Part shown: in pieces, positions 15,936 through 26,662 of the stretch
Layout of the letters: the number at the start of each line of letters is the position of its first letter
Position numbering within the stretch: position 1 is the stretch's first letter
Source of the DNA: Rhizobium etli CFN 42
GTDB taxonomy: Bacteria; Pseudomonadota; Alphaproteobacteria; Rhizobiales; Rhizobiaceae
Length of the DNA: 64,000 nt
Direction: 5' to 3'
Assembly: GCF_000092045.1 (NCBI RefSeq)
Contig: NC_007765.1
Location: 62,001-126,000 of the forward strand
Notes under the pieces: generated by a model
The model's database searches: none
Seen by the model: the letters and a program-made list of their open reading frames with translations, nothing else
Told to the model about the DNA's origin: nothing
Position numbers and translations under genes: made by a program

Positions 15936-16784
15936 GTGACAGATTCTCGACTCCCGACCTATTTCGTCAGCCATGGCGGTGGTCCCTGGCCCTACATGAC
16001 AGGCGAATTCCGTCGCAACTTCGACGTGCTCGAACAGTCGCTGGTCGACATGCGCGCTGAACTCGGTGATGCGCCGAAGGCGATCCTCGTGATCTCGGGG
16101 CACTGGGAAGAGGAAGGTTTTGCCATATCGTCGGGCGTCAAGCCGGGCATGGTCTACGACTATCACGGCTTTCCCGAACACCTCTATCACATCACCTACA
16201 ATGCCCCCGGTTCGCCTGATCTCGCAAACCGCGCTCAGCATCTGCTGCGGGCGAGCGGTATCGAGGCGGCGCTTGATCCGACGCGTGGTTACGATCACGG
16301 CACGTTCAGCATCATGAAGCCGCTCTATCCGGAAGAGAACATCCCTGTCGTGCAGCTTTCGCTGGATGCGGGTTATGATCCGGCGCTGCACATCAGCGTC
16401 GGCCGGGCGCTGGCGCCCTTGCGTGACGAGGGCGTCCTGATCATCGGCAGCGGTCTCAGCTATCACAATCTTTCAGCCATGCGCGGCACCGGCGGATATG
16501 AGCCGTCCCGCCGCTTCGATGCCTGGCTTCAGGAAACACTGGTTCACACAGCCTGCGACAAGCGCACCGAGCGGCTGATCGAATGGCAGCAGGCGCCGGC
16601 CGCCCGGGCGGCGCATCCGCGCGAAGACCACCTCCTCCCGCTGATGGTGGTGGTCGGCGCCGCCGAGAACGAAGCCGGCGCCACCACCTATCACCAGAAG
16701 GATTTTGCTGGCGGGCTCACCGCATCGAGCTTTCGTTTCGGCTGCGCCCCCTCAACCTCCCAATCATATGGAGATGCGCAATGA
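15936..16784 (+). CDS. DODA-type extradiol ring-cleavage dioxygenase (class III, LigB superfamily)
   Basis: About 282 residues from the GTG at 15936, preceded by AAGGA; in-frame ATGs at 15915 and 15858 would lengthen the N-terminus without a ribosome-binding site. Metal-ligand histidines of the family occur in FVSHGGGP (near residue 12), ISGHWEEEG (near 50) and DYDHGTF-type context (GYDHGTFSIMKP), and SYHNLS near residue 182 carries another conserved His. Relatives include plant 4,5-DOPA dioxygenase and bacterial enzymes acting on catechols. The natural substrate is unknown. A DoxX gene follows. Confidence 0.84.
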   Translation: MTDSRLPTYFVSHGGGPWPYMTGEFRRNFDVLEQSLVDMRAELGDAPKAILVISGHWEEEGFAISSGVKPGMVYDYHGFPEHLYHITYNAPGSPDLANRAQHLLRASGIEAALDPTRGYDHGTFSIMKPLYPEENIPVVQLSLDAGYDPALHISVGRALAPLRDEGVLIIGSGLSYHNLSAMRGTGGYEPSRRFDAWLQETLVHTACDKRTERLIEWQQAPAARAAHPREDHLLPLMVVVGAAENEAGATTYHQKDFAGGLTASSFRFGCAPSTSQSYGDAQ

Positions 16785-16899
16785 CCGGCGAAATCTTCAA
16801 GCCGTCTTCGCCATGTCGATAAGGCTCTGGAAAGAAACCAGGAACTCAGAAGGCGGCCTCCGCCGCGTGACCTCACATCAACCTCTTTGGAGAAACTCG

Positions 16900-17298
16900 A
16901 TGATCAATACCGGCAAATGGACGCCATACATTCTCGCACTTCTGCGCATCATGGCGGCCTTACTCTTCCTCGAACACGCCACAATGAAGTTTCTGCAGTT
17001 TCCGGGTCCGATTCAAGGCGTACCCTATCCGCTGCCCGCCCTCCTGCTGGTTGCAGGCGCAATCGAGGTGATCACCTCTGCTCTGATGCTCGTCGGATTT
17101 CAAACGCGCATCGCCGCATTCATCGCTTCGGGCGAAATGGCTGCCGCCTACTTCATGTGCCACACGCCGTATGGCTTCTGGCCGGCGCTGAACATGGGCG
17201 AAGGTGCCATCCTGTTCTGCTTCATCTTCCTCTACATCGCCTTTGCCGGCGGCGGAGCCTGTACGCTCGACAACGCGCGTCCTCCCGCCACGGCCTGA
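16900..17298 (+). CDS. DoxX family membrane protein
   Basis: 132 residues from the ATG at 16900, after TTTGGAGA. Four hydrophobic segments are visible, and the first carries LRIMAALLFLEHATMKF, typical of DoxX-like proteins. The family includes thiosulfate:quinone oxidoreductase subunits and many redox-associated proteins of unknown role. It lies 115 bp downstream of the DODA dioxygenase gene on the same strand, so co-regulation by the divergent LysR is likely. Confidence 0.84.
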   Translation: MINTGKWTPYILALLRIMAALLFLEHATMKFLQFPGPIQGVPYPLPALLLVAGAIEVITSALMLVGFQTRIAAFIASGEMAAAYFMCHTPYGFWPALNMGEGAILFCFIFLYIAFAGGGACTLDNARPPATA

Positions 17299-17525
17299 GA
17301 CGGCATCATCCGGGAATCGCACTGGCACAGCGTTCTTCATGCCGGTCGTTTCGGTCGCTTAGGTAGTTTTCTGTTCCATTCCTCCTCAAAGGCGGATTTT
17401 TCCCGCCGGTCCTGTCGATTTTCGCATCTGAGGATCGTCTTCCCAACGATGTGCTGGAAATCCGTTGCGATCGCGGCACATCATTTGAGCGCTCGAGACG
17501 CGCGACGACAGAAGGAGGATATGTG

Positions 17526-18227
17526 ATGGATGATCAGCAGCTGGTACCCGCCGCCGTGCTCGCGGCAAAAAACGGCGTCCGTTTTCCCAATGAGAGCGAG
17601 GAATATCGCAGTGCCCGCGACGCGCTGCTGGCCGAGGAGATCGAATTGCGCCGGCATATCGAGCGCGTGGCGAGACAGCGCCGGGCGCTGCCGCCAGGCG
17701 GCGAGGTGAAGCAGGATTATCGCTTCGAGGGCGCCGACGGCCCGATCTCCCTCAGCGAGCTTTTTGCCGACAAGGAGACGCTGATCGTCTACAGCTACAT
17801 GTTCGGGCCGGAGCGCGAGCGTCCATGCCCGATGTGTACCTCGCTGCTGTCGGCCTGGGATGGCGAGGTGCCCGATATCCAGCAGCGCGCCGCCCTTGCT
17901 GTCGTTGCGCTTTCGCCGATCGGCAGGCTGCTCGCCTTCAAGAAGGAGCGCGGCTGGCATCACCTGCCGCTTTATTCCGATCCGTCGGGCGATTACAGCC
18001 GCGACTATCACGCCATCGGCAGAGGCGGCGGCGATGACGCCGCCTACAACGTCTTCACGCGGCGCGACGGCACCATCCGCCACTTCTGGAGCCAGGAAAT
18101 GGGCGGCGTGACGGCTGATCCCGGCGAGGATCCGCGTGGCGCGCCCGATCTGATGCCGCTCTGGACCCTGATCGATACGACGCCGGAAGGCCGGGCGCCG
18201 GACTGGTATCCGAAGCTGTCCTACTGA
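17526..18227 (+). CDS. DUF899 thioredoxin-fold protein
   Basis: 233 residues from the ATG at 17526, seven bases after GAAGGAGG. A predicted helical N-terminal region (residues about 1-60) precedes a thioredoxin-like domain with CPMCTSLLSAWDG near residue 100, a CxxC placed as in AhpC/TSA-like folds, and PEGRAPDWYPKLSY at the C-terminus. The family has no established enzyme activity. Monocistronic, convergent with the J-domain gene. Confidence 0.83.
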   Translation: MDDQQLVPAAVLAAKNGVRFPNESEEYRSARDALLAEEIELRRHIERVARQRRALPPGGEVKQDYRFEGADGPISLSELFADKETLIVYSYMFGPERERPCPMCTSLLSAWDGEVPDIQQRAALAVVALSPIGRLLAFKKERGWHHLPLYSDPSGDYSRDYHAIGRGGGDDAAYNVFTRRDGTIRHFWSQEMGGVTADPGEDPRGAPDLMPLWTLIDTTPEGRAPDWYPKLSY

Positions 18228-18247
18228 CGGTTTTAGCGCGTGCTGCG

Positions 18248-18877
18248 TCAGCCGGTGGAACGGTTTCTGGAGGTCTCGATCCATTCGAGATTGGTGACCG
18301 AAGCCTCCGGCAGCAGCGATGGATCGAGATCGTAGACATAGCCGCTCAGCATGTCGGCGGCCCGTTCGGCCGCTTTGATCTTCGCCTCGGTTTCCGCGAC
18401 CGCCTTGGAGATCGCTTCGATGCGGGCGCGGAACATATGGGCGAGCACGTCCCGGCCGGACTGCTTTTCCAGCCGTTCCAGATGCAGGCCGACGCGTGAG
18501 GCGTGGCGCTCCAGCTCGCTCTTGCTGAAACGCGCCTTGCGCAGTTCCTCGGACAGGCTTTCCTGCATGACGGCGACCGGATCGAAACTGCCCGGCGCCC
18601 GCTCGTCGAGAACGGCGTCGGTCACGAGCTTCTCGATCATCACAAGCGCCTGCAGCTCGGCGGCATCGGCGAACTCGACGTCATAGCCGGTATCGTCGTA
18701 GACCTTGCGTCGGACCGGATCGAGCAGCAGCGCATAGGCTTTCTGCAAATTGTCGAAAGCTTCCGTATCGCCGCCCGAATCAGGATGGGCGACCTTTGCC
18801 AAGCGACGGTAGGCCGCCTTCAGCTTCGCCTCGTCCGCATCGCGTTCAACGCCGAGAATATCGTATGGATCCGTCAC
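18248..18877 (-). CDS. Orphan J-domain (DnaJ-like) protein
   Basis: 209 residues. Residues 3-65 are a J domain with the HPD tripeptide at 31-33 (VAHPDSGGD) and YDILGVERDADEAKLKAAYR ahead of it, so it should stimulate an Hsp70. It lacks the Gly/Phe region and zinc finger of DnaJ. The remainder, about residues 75-190, is rich in charged residues and likely helical or coiled coil (LRKARFSKSELERHASRVGL). The client is unknown. No partner chaperone gene is nearby. Confidence 0.83.
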   Translation of the reverse strand: MTDPYDILGVERDADEAKLKAAYRRLAKVAHPDSGGDTEAFDNLQKAYALLLDPVRRKVYDDTGYDVEFADAAELQALVMIEKLVTDAVLDERAPGSFDPVAVMQESLSEELRKARFSKSELERHASRVGLHLERLEKQSGRDVLAHMFRARIEAISKAVAETEAKIKAAERAADMLSGYVYDLDPSLLPEASVTNLEWIETSRNRSTG

Positions 18878-19033
18878 ACCTACTCCCTTGCCGCCCTTGA
18901 TGTCACGGGCGGTCTAGGTCTTCTTCTGCATCAGAAGGGCAAAGTTTAGACCGAAAGCAGGAATGGCGTCCATGGCCTGATATCGCATTGGTCGGTGCCC
19001 ACGCTCGGATATTTGCCATATTGCCATGTTTTT

Positions 19034-19627
19034 TCAACCGTTTGCCTGAGGTCGACCAGTGATAATCGCGACGAGATAAGCGATGGCTTCGCCATCGATT
19101 TCCAGCACGGTCGCCGTCGCCTGCTCGATCAGCAGCGCGTCGCCGTCTCTCAGCATCCCGGTCTCGCCATTCCGCCGGAATGACACCGTGCCGCGATGGC
19201 AAAGGAACAGGCATGTCGGCGATGGCAACGGCACGGGCGTGGCGCCGTCGATTTCGATTCGGATGAGACTATGAGTGAGACCGCCCCGGCGGGTCATGAC
19301 GTTGAGGTCGGTGATCGCGCCGTCTGCCAGCCTGGCGGTAACGGGAATATCGGCCGGGAAAGCAAGAGGCGCGCTTTCCGTCGTCAGCAGCGCGGGCGCA
19401 CGGCCGTCGATCTCGAGCATCATGCCGTTGCCGTCGAGGACCGCCAGCGTCCGGTCGATGCCCGGGAAAATCGAAAATGGTCCGTCCTCCGCGACCGCTG
19501 CCATGCTGATGCGCCAGTCGAAATCCTCGATGGAAGCACCAGAGGGAAAGACGGCGATCTCCACCGTCTCCCCCTTGCCGTTCTTCCACGGCATGCGCTT
19601 GTGGTCGCCGGCGAGCAGGATCTCCAC
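19034..19627 (-). CDS. hutD: HutD/Ves family protein
   Basis: 197 residues, bicupin-type HutD family: MPWKNGKGETVEIAVFP near the N-terminus is the family hallmark, followed by FDWRISMA and GLTHSLIRIE. HutD is encoded with hut genes in many proteobacteria and is thought to set an upper limit on hut expression by binding a pathway intermediate; it has no known catalysis. It ends the leftward operon, 5 bp after hutU. Confidence 0.85.
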   Translation of the reverse strand: MEILLAGDHKRMPWKNGKGETVEIAVFPSGASIEDFDWRISMAAVAEDGPFSIFPGIDRTLAVLDGNGMMLEIDGRAPALLTTESAPLAFPADIPVTARLADGAITDLNVMTRRGGLTHSLIRIEIDGATPVPLPSPTCLFLCHRGTVSFRRNGETGMLRDGDALLIEQATATVLEIDGEAIAYLVAIITGRPQANG

Positions 19628-19632
19628 GGGAT

Positions 19633-21306
19633 TCAGTTCCCGAGAATGCCGGGCAGGCGCAGGCCCTTTTCGCGGGCACAGTCGATGGCGATGTCGTAGC
19701 CGGCATCGGCGTGGCGCATGACGCCCGTTGCCGGATCGTTCCAGAGCACCCGCTCGAGGCGCTTGGCCGCATCATCGGTGCCATCGGCGCAGATGACGAC
19801 GCCCGAATGCTGGGAGAAGCCCATGCCAACGCCGCCGCCGTGATGCAGCGATACCCAGGTGGCGCCCGACGCGGTATTGAGCAGGGCGTTCAACAGCGGC
19901 CAATCGGAGACGGCGTCCGAGCCGTCCTTCATCGCTTCGGTTTCGCGGTTCGGCGAGGCGACGGAGCCGGAATCGAGGTGATCGCGGCCGATGACGATCG
20001 GGGCGGAAAGCTCGCCCTTCCCAACCATTTCATTGAAGGCCAAAGCCAGGCGGTGGCGGTCGCCGAGGCCAACCCAGCAGATGCGCGCCGGCAGGCCCTG
20101 GAAGGAAATGCGCTCCCTGGCCATGTCGAGCCAGTTGTGCAGATGCTTGTTGTCGGGAAGCAGCTCCTTCACCTTGGCGTCGGTCTTGTAGATATCCTCG
20201 GGGTTGCCCGAGAGGGCCGCCCAGCGGAAGGGGCCGATACCGCGGCAGAACAGCGGTCTTATATAGGCCGGTACGAAGCCGGGGAAGGCGAAGGCGTTTT
20301 CGAGGCCCTCTTCCTTGGCGACCTGGCGGATGTTGTTGCCGTAGTCGAGCGTCGGGATGCCCGCATTCCAGAAGGCGATCATCGCTTCGACGTGCTCGCG
20401 CATCGAGGCGCGTGCGGCCTTTTCGACTGCCTTCGGATCGCTTTCGCGCTTGGCCTTCCACTCGGCCATCGTCCAGCCCTTCGGCAGGTAGCCGTTGATC
20501 GGATCATGCGCCGAGGTCTGGTCGGTGACGATATCAGGGCGGATGCCGCGGCGGACCATCTCAGGCAGGATTTCGGCGGCATTGCCGAGCAGGCCTACGG
20601 ATTTGGCTTCGCCAGCCTTGGTCCAGCGGTCGATCATCTCGAGTGCCTCGTCGAGCGTTTCGGCCTTGGCGTCGAGGTAGCGGGTGCGCAGGCGGAAATC
20701 GATCGAATCCGGATTGCATTCGACGGCAAGGCAGCAGGCACCAGCCATGGCGGCGGCGAGCGGCTGGGCGCCGCCCATGCCGCCGAGGCCGCCGGTCAGG
20801 ATCCATTTGCCCTTGAGGTTGCCGCCATAATGCTGGCGACCGGCCTCGACGAAGGTCTCGTAGGTGCCCTGCACGATGCCCTGGGTGCCGATATAGATCC
20901 ACGAGCCGGCCGTCATCTGCCCATACATGGCAAGGCCCTTCCTATCCAGCTCGTTGAAATGATCCCAGGTCGCCCAATGTGGCACCAGGTTGGAATTGGC
21001 GATCAGCACACGCGGCGCATCCTTGTGGGTGCGGAACACGCCGACCGGCTTGCCGGACTGGACGAGCAGGGTCTCTTCTTCCGTCAGCGTCTTCAGCGTG
21101 GCGACGATGCGATCGAAGTCCTCCCAGGTGCGGGCGGCGCGGCCGATGCCGCCATAGACGACGAGCTCGTTCGGATTTTCGGCGACGTCGGGGTCGAGAT
21201 TGTTCATCAGCATGCGCAACGGCGCTTCCGTCATCCAGCTCTTAGCATTGAGATCGTTGCCGCGGGGCGCGCGGATTTCACGGATATTGTGGCGTGGATT
21301 GGTCAT
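19633..21306 (-). CDS. hutU: Urocanate hydratase
   Basis: 557 residues, full length. NAD+-dependent conversion of urocanate to 4-imidazolone-5-propionate, the second step of histidine breakdown. Visible family stretches include [17 protein letters not shown] near residue 50, [20 protein letters not shown] around 167-186 and [20 protein letters not shown] near residue 410. It lies 29 bp after hutG and 5 bp before hutD. Confidence 0.95.
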   Translation of the reverse strand: MTNPRHNIREIRAPRGNDLNAKSWMTEAPLRMLMNNLDPDVAENPNELVVYGGIGRAARTWEDFDRIVATLKTLTEEETLLVQSGKPVGVFRTHKDAPRVLIANSNLVPHWATWDHFNELDRKGLAMYGQMTAGSWIYIGTQGIVQGTYETFVEAGRQHYGGNLKGKWILTGGLGGMGGAQPLAAAMAGACCLAVECNPDSIDFRLRTRYLDAKAETLDEALEMIDRWTKAGEAKSVGLLGNAAEILPEMVRRGIRPDIVTDQTSAHDPINGYLPKGWTMAEWKAKRESDPKAVEKAARASMREHVEAMIAFWNAGIPTLDYGNNIRQVAKEEGLENAFAFPGFVPAYIRPLFCRGIGPFRWAALSGNPEDIYKTDAKVKELLPDNKHLHNWLDMARERISFQGLPARICWVGLGDRHRLALAFNEMVGKGELSAPIVIGRDHLDSGSVASPNRETEAMKDGSDAVSDWPLLNALLNTASGATWVSLHHGGGVGMGFSQHSGVVICADGTDDAAKRLERVLWNDPATGVMRHADAGYDIAIDCAREKGLRLPGILGN

Positions 21307-21335
21307 GGCTGTTCCCTGTTCTCAGGTTTCAATCG

Positions 21336-22142
21336 TCAGCGTTTCAGGCCCGGTGCGATCTGTTCGATGCGCACCAGAATGTCTTTGAGATGAATGCGGA
21401 GCCTGTCGGCCTTGGCGGCGTCATAGGCGAAGGGCGGCGTCTCGGTCTGCAGATGAGTCGATTGCGCGAGCTCCATCTGGATCGCATGCACGCCGGTCTC
21501 GGGCCGGCCATAATGGCGGGTCGTCCAGCCGCCCTTGAAGCGACCGTTGAGCACGCTGTCATAGCCTTGCGCGGCTTCGACGACGGTCAGCGTCGCCTGC
21601 TCGATGGCGCCGTCGCAGGTCCTGCCCATATCGGTGCCGATATTGAAATCCGGCAGCTTGCCTTCGAAGAGGAAGGGAATATGCGAGCGGATCGAGTGGC
21701 AGTCGTAGAGAATCGCGACGCCGTGGATTGCTCTGACCCGCTCGATTTCGGCGGCAAGGGCGGCATGATAGGGCGCATGAAAATCCCTAAGCCGCGCCGC
21801 GATATCGGCCTCATCGGGCGCTTGCCCATCCTTCCAGATCGGCTTGCCGTCGAAATCCGTCTCCGGGACGAGGCCGGTGGTGTTCTGGCCTGGATAGAGG
21901 CTGACGCCGGCGGGATCGCGATTGGCGTCGATCACGTAGCGATGGAAGGTGGCGCGCACGGTCGTGGCGTCATCGAGCAGGCCGTCATAGAGCCGGTGGA
22001 TGTGCCAGTCGGTATCGGCGAGGATCCGGCCATTGTCGTTGAGGCGATCGTAAATCGCCGGCGGCACGTCGGTGCCGGTGTGGGGGAAGGCGAGGACGAC
22101 GGGGGAGGTGCCCCGACGGATTTCGAAGACGGGGGTGCTCAT
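21336..22142 (-). CDS. hutG: N-formylglutamate deformylase
   Basis: 268 residues, N-formylglutamate amidohydrolase family (zinc). FPHTGTDVPPAI near residue 20 and ILYDCHSIRS near residue 130 carry the metal and catalytic residues, and GGWTTRHYGRPETGVHAIQM near residue 210 is typical. Together with HutF it gives the five-step pathway: formiminoglutamate to N-formylglutamate to glutamate plus formate. A 196-bp gap with a palindromic repeat separates it from hutH upstream. Confidence 0.93.
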   Translation of the reverse strand: MSTPVFEIRRGTSPVVLAFPHTGTDVPPAIYDRLNDNGRILADTDWHIHRLYDGLLDDATTVRATFHRYVIDANRDPAGVSLYPGQNTTGLVPETDFDGKPIWKDGQAPDEADIAARLRDFHAPYHAALAAEIERVRAIHGVAILYDCHSIRSHIPFLFEGKLPDFNIGTDMGRTCDGAIEQATLTVVEAAQGYDSVLNGRFKGGWTTRHYGRPETGVHAIQMELAQSTHLQTETPPFAYDAAKADRLRIHLKDILVRIEQIAPGLKR

Positions 22143-22167
22143 GGGCAGAGCGCTCCGGCGTCTGGGG

Positions 22168-22317
22168 CATCACCCCCCTCTGTCCTGCCGGACATCTCCC
22201 CCACAAGGAGGGAGATCGGCAAGTAGATGAGACTTCCCCAAACAATCGATGTTGGAGCGAGCGGGTCCGCCCAGCCGATCTCCCCCCTTTTGGGGGAGAT
22301 GCCCGCAGAGGGGGGTA
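22168..22317. repeat. Palindromic intergenic element of a second type inside the hut operon
   Basis: Left arm ACCCCCCTCTGTCCTG with GACATCTCCCCCACAAGG and GGGAGATCGGC; right arm GCCGATCTCCCCCC, GGGGGAGATGCCC and GCAGAGGGGGGT. The arms are imperfect inverted copies around a central 50 bp or so. It resembles dispersed elements seen in many Rhizobiaceae genomes. Confidence 0.7.
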
Positions 22318-22338
22318 CCAAGTGCACATACATCACCA

Positions 22339-23874
22339 TCAACCCTCCAGAACCGGCAAGATGCCGGATGAAACCGAGGCGTTCAGCGCGCCCGTCGCCA
22401 CCAGTTCAGCGGCGGCGGCGAGATCGCCCGCCATGTAGCGGTCGCTATCGAGGCTCGGCACCTTGCCGCGGATCGCGGCGATCGCCTTTGAAAGCTCCGG
22501 ACTCGTCAAAAGCGGCGCGCGCAGTTCGACGCCCTGGGCGGCGGTCAGCGCCTCGATGCCGATGATGGCGAACAGGTTTTCGGTCATGCCAAGCAGACGG
22601 CGGGCGCCGTGGCAGGCCATCGAGACGTGGTCTTCCTGGTTGGCCGAGGTCGGCGTCGAGTCGACCGAGGCCGGGTGCGACATCTGCTTGTTCTCGGACA
22701 TCAGCGCCGCCGAGGTCACTTCGGCGATCATCAGGCCGGAGTTCAAGCCGGGCTTCTTGGCGAGAAAGGCCGGCAGCCCGTAGGAGAGGGCAGGATCGAC
22801 CAGCAGCGCGATGCGCCGCTGCGAGATTGCGCCGATTTCGCAGACGGCAAGCGCGATCTGGTCGGCGGCGAAGGCGACGGGTTCGGCGTGGAAATTGCCG
22901 CCTGACACAACGGAGTTGTCCGACAGCACCAGCGGATTGTCGGTGACGGCATTGGCCTCGATTTCGAGGGTGCGGGCGACCGAGCGCAGGAGATCGAGGC
23001 AGGCGCCGTCGACCTGCGGCTGGCAGCGGATGCAATAGGGATCCTGCACGCGCTCGTCGCCCTCGATATGGCTCTGGCGAATGACGGAGTTTTCGAGCAG
23101 GCCGCGAAGCGCGGCTGCGGTATCGATCTGGCCCTTATGGCCGCGCAGCGTATGGATATCGGCGTGGAAGGGCGCCGAGGACCCCATGGCCGCATCCGTG
23201 GACATGGCGCCGGTGATCAAGGCGGATTGCGCGGCGCGATGGGCGCGGAAGAGGCCGGCCAGCGCCAGCGCTGTCGAAGCCTGGGTGCCGTTGATCAGTG
23301 CCAGGCCCTCCTTGGCGGCGAGAACGACCGGCTTCAGCCCAGCTTTTGCAAGGGCCTCGGCGCCTGAAAGGCGTTCGCCGGCGAAGAAGGCTTCGGCCTC
23401 GCCCATCATCACCGCCGCCAGATGAGCGAGCGGCGCAAGATCGCCGGAGGCGCCGACCGAGCCCTTTTCCGGGATCAGCGGGATGACGCCCTTATCCAGC
23501 ATGGCTTCGATCAGCCGCACCAGCTCCAGCCGCACGCCGGAGGCGCCGCGGCCGAGCGAGACCAGCTTCAGCGCCATGATCAGCCGGACGATGTTCTCCG
23601 GCAGCGGCGCGCCGACGCCGCAGCAATGCGACAGGATGAGATTGCGCTGCAGCGTGGCGACGTCAGCGCTGTCGATCTTGATCGAGGCGAGTTTTCCAAA
23701 GCCGGTATTGATGCCATAGACCGGGGCGTTGCCGGCGGCGATCTCGGCGATGCGGGCGGCGGCCTTGGCGATGCCGGCGTCGAAGGCGGGTTCAAGCCTG
23801 GCCGGCTCGCCGGTCCAATAAATGGTTTCCAGATCCCTGAGCGAGACGGAGCCCGGGTGGAGCGTGATAGTCAT
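22339..23874 (-). CDS. hutH: Histidine ammonia-lyase
   Basis: 511 residues. The MIO cofactor forms from Ala142-Ser143-Gly144 in [15 protein letters not shown]. Other active-site pieces are VYGINTGFG (Tyr53), LSHCCGVG (His83), LINGTQ (Asn), [10 protein letters not shown] (catalytic Tyr) and NQEDHVSM (Glu). It deaminates histidine to urocanate. The ATG overlaps the hutI stop by ATGA. It is a useful internal control for the divergent homologue at 31556-33049. Confidence 0.96.
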   Translation of the reverse strand: MTITLHPGSVSLRDLETIYWTGEPARLEPAFDAGIAKAAARIAEIAAGNAPVYGINTGFGKLASIKIDSADVATLQRNLILSHCCGVGAPLPENIVRLIMALKLVSLGRGASGVRLELVRLIEAMLDKGVIPLIPEKGSVGASGDLAPLAHLAAVMMGEAEAFFAGERLSGAEALAKAGLKPVVLAAKEGLALINGTQASTALALAGLFRAHRAAQSALITGAMSTDAAMGSSAPFHADIHTLRGHKGQIDTAAALRGLLENSVIRQSHIEGDERVQDPYCIRCQPQVDGACLDLLRSVARTLEIEANAVTDNPLVLSDNSVVSGGNFHAEPVAFAADQIALAVCEIGAISQRRIALLVDPALSYGLPAFLAKKPGLNSGLMIAEVTSAALMSENKQMSHPASVDSTPTSANQEDHVSMACHGARRLLGMTENLFAIIGIEALTAAQGVELRAPLLTSPELSKAIAAIRGKVPSLDSDRYMAGDLAAAAELVATGALNASVSSGILPVLEG

Positions 23875-25133
23875 CGACCGTTCCTTTCGCCTTTGAAGAC
23901 GCGTTTATGAAGCGGGTTGAAGCCGATGCGGTAGACGAGCTCGGCAAGGCTCTCGATATTCCAGACGGCGAGATCGGCGGATTTGCCGGCTTCGAGCGTT
24001 CCGGTCTCGCCGATGAGGCCGAGCGCCCTGGCGCCTTCGCGGGTGGCGCCGGCGATGCATTCCTCGACGGTCAGGCCGAACAGTGTCGCCGACATGTTCA
24101 TGGTGAGCAGCATCGAGGTCAGCGGCGAGGTGCCCGGATTGCAGTCGGTGGCGATTGCGATCGGCACGCCGGCCTGGCGCAGTGCCTCCACAGGCGGCTT
24201 CTGCTTCTCATGGATGGCGTAGAAGGCGCCGGGCAGGAGAACGGCAACGGTACCGGAGACAGCCATCGCGGCAACGCCTTCGGCGTCGAGATACTCCAAA
24301 TGATCGGCCGATAGCGCACCATAGCTGGCAGCAAGTTTGGCGCCGCCGAGATTGGAAAGCTGCTCGGCATGCAGTTTGACCGGCAGGCCCAGCACCTTGG
24401 CCTTGTCGAAGACCCGAGCGATCTCGGCCGTTGAAAAGGCGATGCCCTCGCAAAAGCCGTCGACCGCATCGGCAAGGCCGAGATTATGCATGTCGTCGAG
24501 GCCGGGCAGCACGACATCGTCGAGATAATCGCCGTTGCGGCCCTTATATTCCACCGGTGTCGTATGGGCGCCGAGATAGCTGGTGGCGACGCGCACCGGC
24601 CTGACATGGCCGAGCAGGCGAGCGCTCTGCATCATCTTCACTTCGCCGCTCCGGTTGAGGCCGTAGCCGGATTTGATCTCGATCGTCGTCACACCTTCGG
24701 CCAGCAGCGTATCGAGCCGCGGCAGAGCCTCGGCAACGAGTTCCTCAACCGAAAGCGCGTTGGTCGCCTTGACCGATGAGACGATGCCGCCGCCGGCCCG
24801 CGCAATCTCTTCGTAGGTCGCGCCCTCAAGGCGCATCTCGAATTCGCGGGCGCGGTGGCCGCCGTGAACGATGTGGGTGTGGCAGTCGACGAGGCCAGGC
24901 GTCACCCAGCGGCCTTCGAGGTCGACAATCTCGGAGCGTTCGATGGCGGAAGCCGGCAGCTCGCTTTCGGCGCCGGCAAAGGCGATGCGGCCGTTCTCGA
25001 TCAGAATGGCGCCCTTTTCGATGATGCCGAGCCCGTCTTTTTCAGGGGCAAGGGTGGCCAGCCGCGCATTGCGCAAAAGCGCCGGCCGGATATCGGCGGA
25101 TGGGGCTTCTTCTGAAAAATTGTTCCCGGTCAT
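23871..25133 (-). CDS. hutI: Imidazolonepropionase
   Basis: 420 residues from the ATG at 25133 ([18 protein letters not shown]); an upstream extension has no support and would cross the HutC operator. Amidohydrolase superfamily: [19 protein letters not shown] holds the HxH metal pair, [13 protein letters not shown] a third His, and ATDCNPGTS the Asp. It opens imidazolone propionate to N-formimino-glutamate. First gene of the leftward hutIHGUD operon. Confidence 0.94.
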   Translation of the reverse strand: MTGNNFSEEAPSADIRPALLRNARLATLAPEKDGLGIIEKGAILIENGRIAFAGAESELPASAIERSEIVDLEGRWVTPGLVDCHTHIVHGGHRAREFEMRLEGATYEEIARAGGGIVSSVKATNALSVEELVAEALPRLDTLLAEGVTTIEIKSGYGLNRSGEVKMMQSARLLGHVRPVRVATSYLGAHTTPVEYKGRNGDYLDDVVLPGLDDMHNLGLADAVDGFCEGIAFSTAEIARVFDKAKVLGLPVKLHAEQLSNLGGAKLAASYGALSADHLEYLDAEGVAAMAVSGTVAVLLPGAFYAIHEKQKPPVEALRQAGVPIAIATDCNPGTSPLTSMLLTMNMSATLFGLTVEECIAGATREGARALGLIGETGTLEAGKSADLAVWNIESLAELVYRIGFNPLHKRVFKGERNGR

Positions 25134-25162
25134 CAGCTTTGCGCCTTTCCTTATGGCGAAAC

Positions 25163-25174
25163 ATGTATATACAT
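25163..25174. promoter_or_regulatory. HutC operator between hutI and hutF
   Basis: ATGTATATACAT is a perfect 12-bp palindrome containing TGTA-N2-TACA, the HutC recognition pattern, and the GT-N-TA-N-AC core of HutC-type GntR regulators. It lies 29 bp before the hutI start codon and 81 bp before that of hutF, so one site can repress both directions. Confidence 0.75.
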
Positions 25175-25255
25175 AATAAGCAGGTGACAAGAGAAATTTT
25201 GCGCGCTCTTCTGGAAAAGAAAGAGCGGCGGGGCGGCAAGAGGAGAGAGACGGGC

Positions 25256-26602
25256 ATGACCACACTTCACGCAGGCACGGCGCTGACGCCGCAAGGCTGG
25301 CAGAAGAATGTTCGGCTGACGCTCGAAGCGGGGCGCATCGCCCGGGTCGAGGCCGGCGCTTCGCCTCAGACCGGCGACGAACGCCACGCGCTTATCGTGC
25401 CGGCCATGGGAAACCTGCACAGCCACGCCTTCCAGCGGGCGATGGCCGGTCTTGCCGAGGTGCGCGGCCCGGCAAACGACAGCTTCTGGAGTTGGCGCAC
25501 CGTCATGTACAAATTCGCTTTGGCGATGACGCCGGACCATGTCGAGGCGGTGGCGGCCAAGCTCTACGCGGAGATGCTGGAGGCGGGATTTTCCCGCGTC
25601 GGCGAGTTCCACTATCTCCATCACGATCGGGATGGCCGCGCTTATGCCAATATCGCCGAGCTGGCCGAACGCATCGCTGCGGCCTGCGAAGAGACCGGCA
25701 TCGGCCTGACCTTGCTGCCCGTTTTCTATGCCCATTCCGGCTTCGGCGGCACTCAGCCGATTGACGGCCAGCGGCGCTTCATCAATTCACTCGAAAGCTT
25801 CGAAAGGCTGATGGAGGGATGCCGTGGAGTGACCGGCCGGCTCGACGGCGCTGAACTCGGACTGGCACCGCACAGCCTGCGCGCCGCAACACCCGAGGAA
25901 CTGGCGAAGCTCGTGCCGATGGCCGGCGACGGCCCGATCCACATCCATGTCGCCGAGCAGGTGAAGGAGGTCGAGGATTGTATCGCCTGGTCAGGCGCGC
26001 GGCCGGTGGAATGGCTGCTCGATCACATGCCTGTCGATGAGCGCTGGTGCCTGATCCACGCGACGCACATGACCGCGGACGAGACGCGGCGCATGGCGAA
26101 GAGCAGCGCGATCGCCGGCCTATGCCCGATCACCGAGGCCAATCTCGGCGACGGCGCCTTTGCCGCGCCGCTCTTCCTCGAGGAGGGCGGGCGTTACGGG
26201 ATCGGTTCGGATTCCAACGTGCGGATCTCCCTGCCGGAGGAATTGCGCCAGCTCGAATATTCGCAGCGCGTGGCGCTGCGCGCCCGCAACGTCGTTGCAG
26301 CGCCAGGTGGGTCGACGGCGCTTTCGCTGTTCAACCAGGCGCTTGCCGGCGGCGCCGCGGCGCTGAAGGCCCCGGCCGGTCTCGGCGAAGGCCATCATGC
26401 CGATTTCCTTTCACTCGATACGTCAGCCGTTCCCTATCTCTCCGGCGACCAGATCCTCGATCACTGGCTGTTTGCCGGCGGCCTCTCCGTCGATTGCGTC
26501 TGGGCGCGTGGTCGCAAGCAGGTGGCGGGGGGCCGTCATCTCAAGCGTGACGCCATCGATCGGCGGTTCCTCGCCGCCATGGGTGAGTTGCTGGCTTCCT
26601 GA
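25256..26602 (+). CDS. hutF: Formimidoylglutamate deiminase
   Basis: 448 residues from the ATG at 25256, preceded by AGGAGAG; the open frame upstream is not needed. Amidohydrolase superfamily with [15 protein letters not shown] (HxH metal pair), [16 protein letters not shown] and [15 protein letters not shown] (Asp). It releases ammonia from N-formimino-L-glutamate, giving N-formylglutamate for HutG, and marks the five-step pathway. Divergent from hutI across the HutC operator. Confidence 0.93.
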   Translation: MTTLHAGTALTPQGWQKNVRLTLEAGRIARVEAGASPQTGDERHALIVPAMGNLHSHAFQRAMAGLAEVRGPANDSFWSWRTVMYKFALAMTPDHVEAVAAKLYAEMLEAGFSRVGEFHYLHHDRDGRAYANIAELAERIAAACEETGIGLTLLPVFYAHSGFGGTQPIDGQRRFINSLESFERLMEGCRGVTGRLDGAELGLAPHSLRAATPEELAKLVPMAGDGPIHIHVAEQVKEVEDCIAWSGARPVEWLLDHMPVDERWCLIHATHMTADETRRMAKSSAIAGLCPITEANLGDGAFAAPLFLEEGGRYGIGSDSNVRISLPEELRQLEYSQRVALRARNVVAAPGGSTALSLFNQALAGGAAALKAPAGLGEGHHADFLSLDTSAVPYLSGDQILDHWLFAGGLSVDCVWARGRKQVAGGRHLKRDAIDRRFLAAMGELLAS

Positions 26603-26662
26603 AAAAGAGCTTTTCACGGCTGGGTATTGGCACTAGATCGGGAGACCAATCGGAACGTGGCG

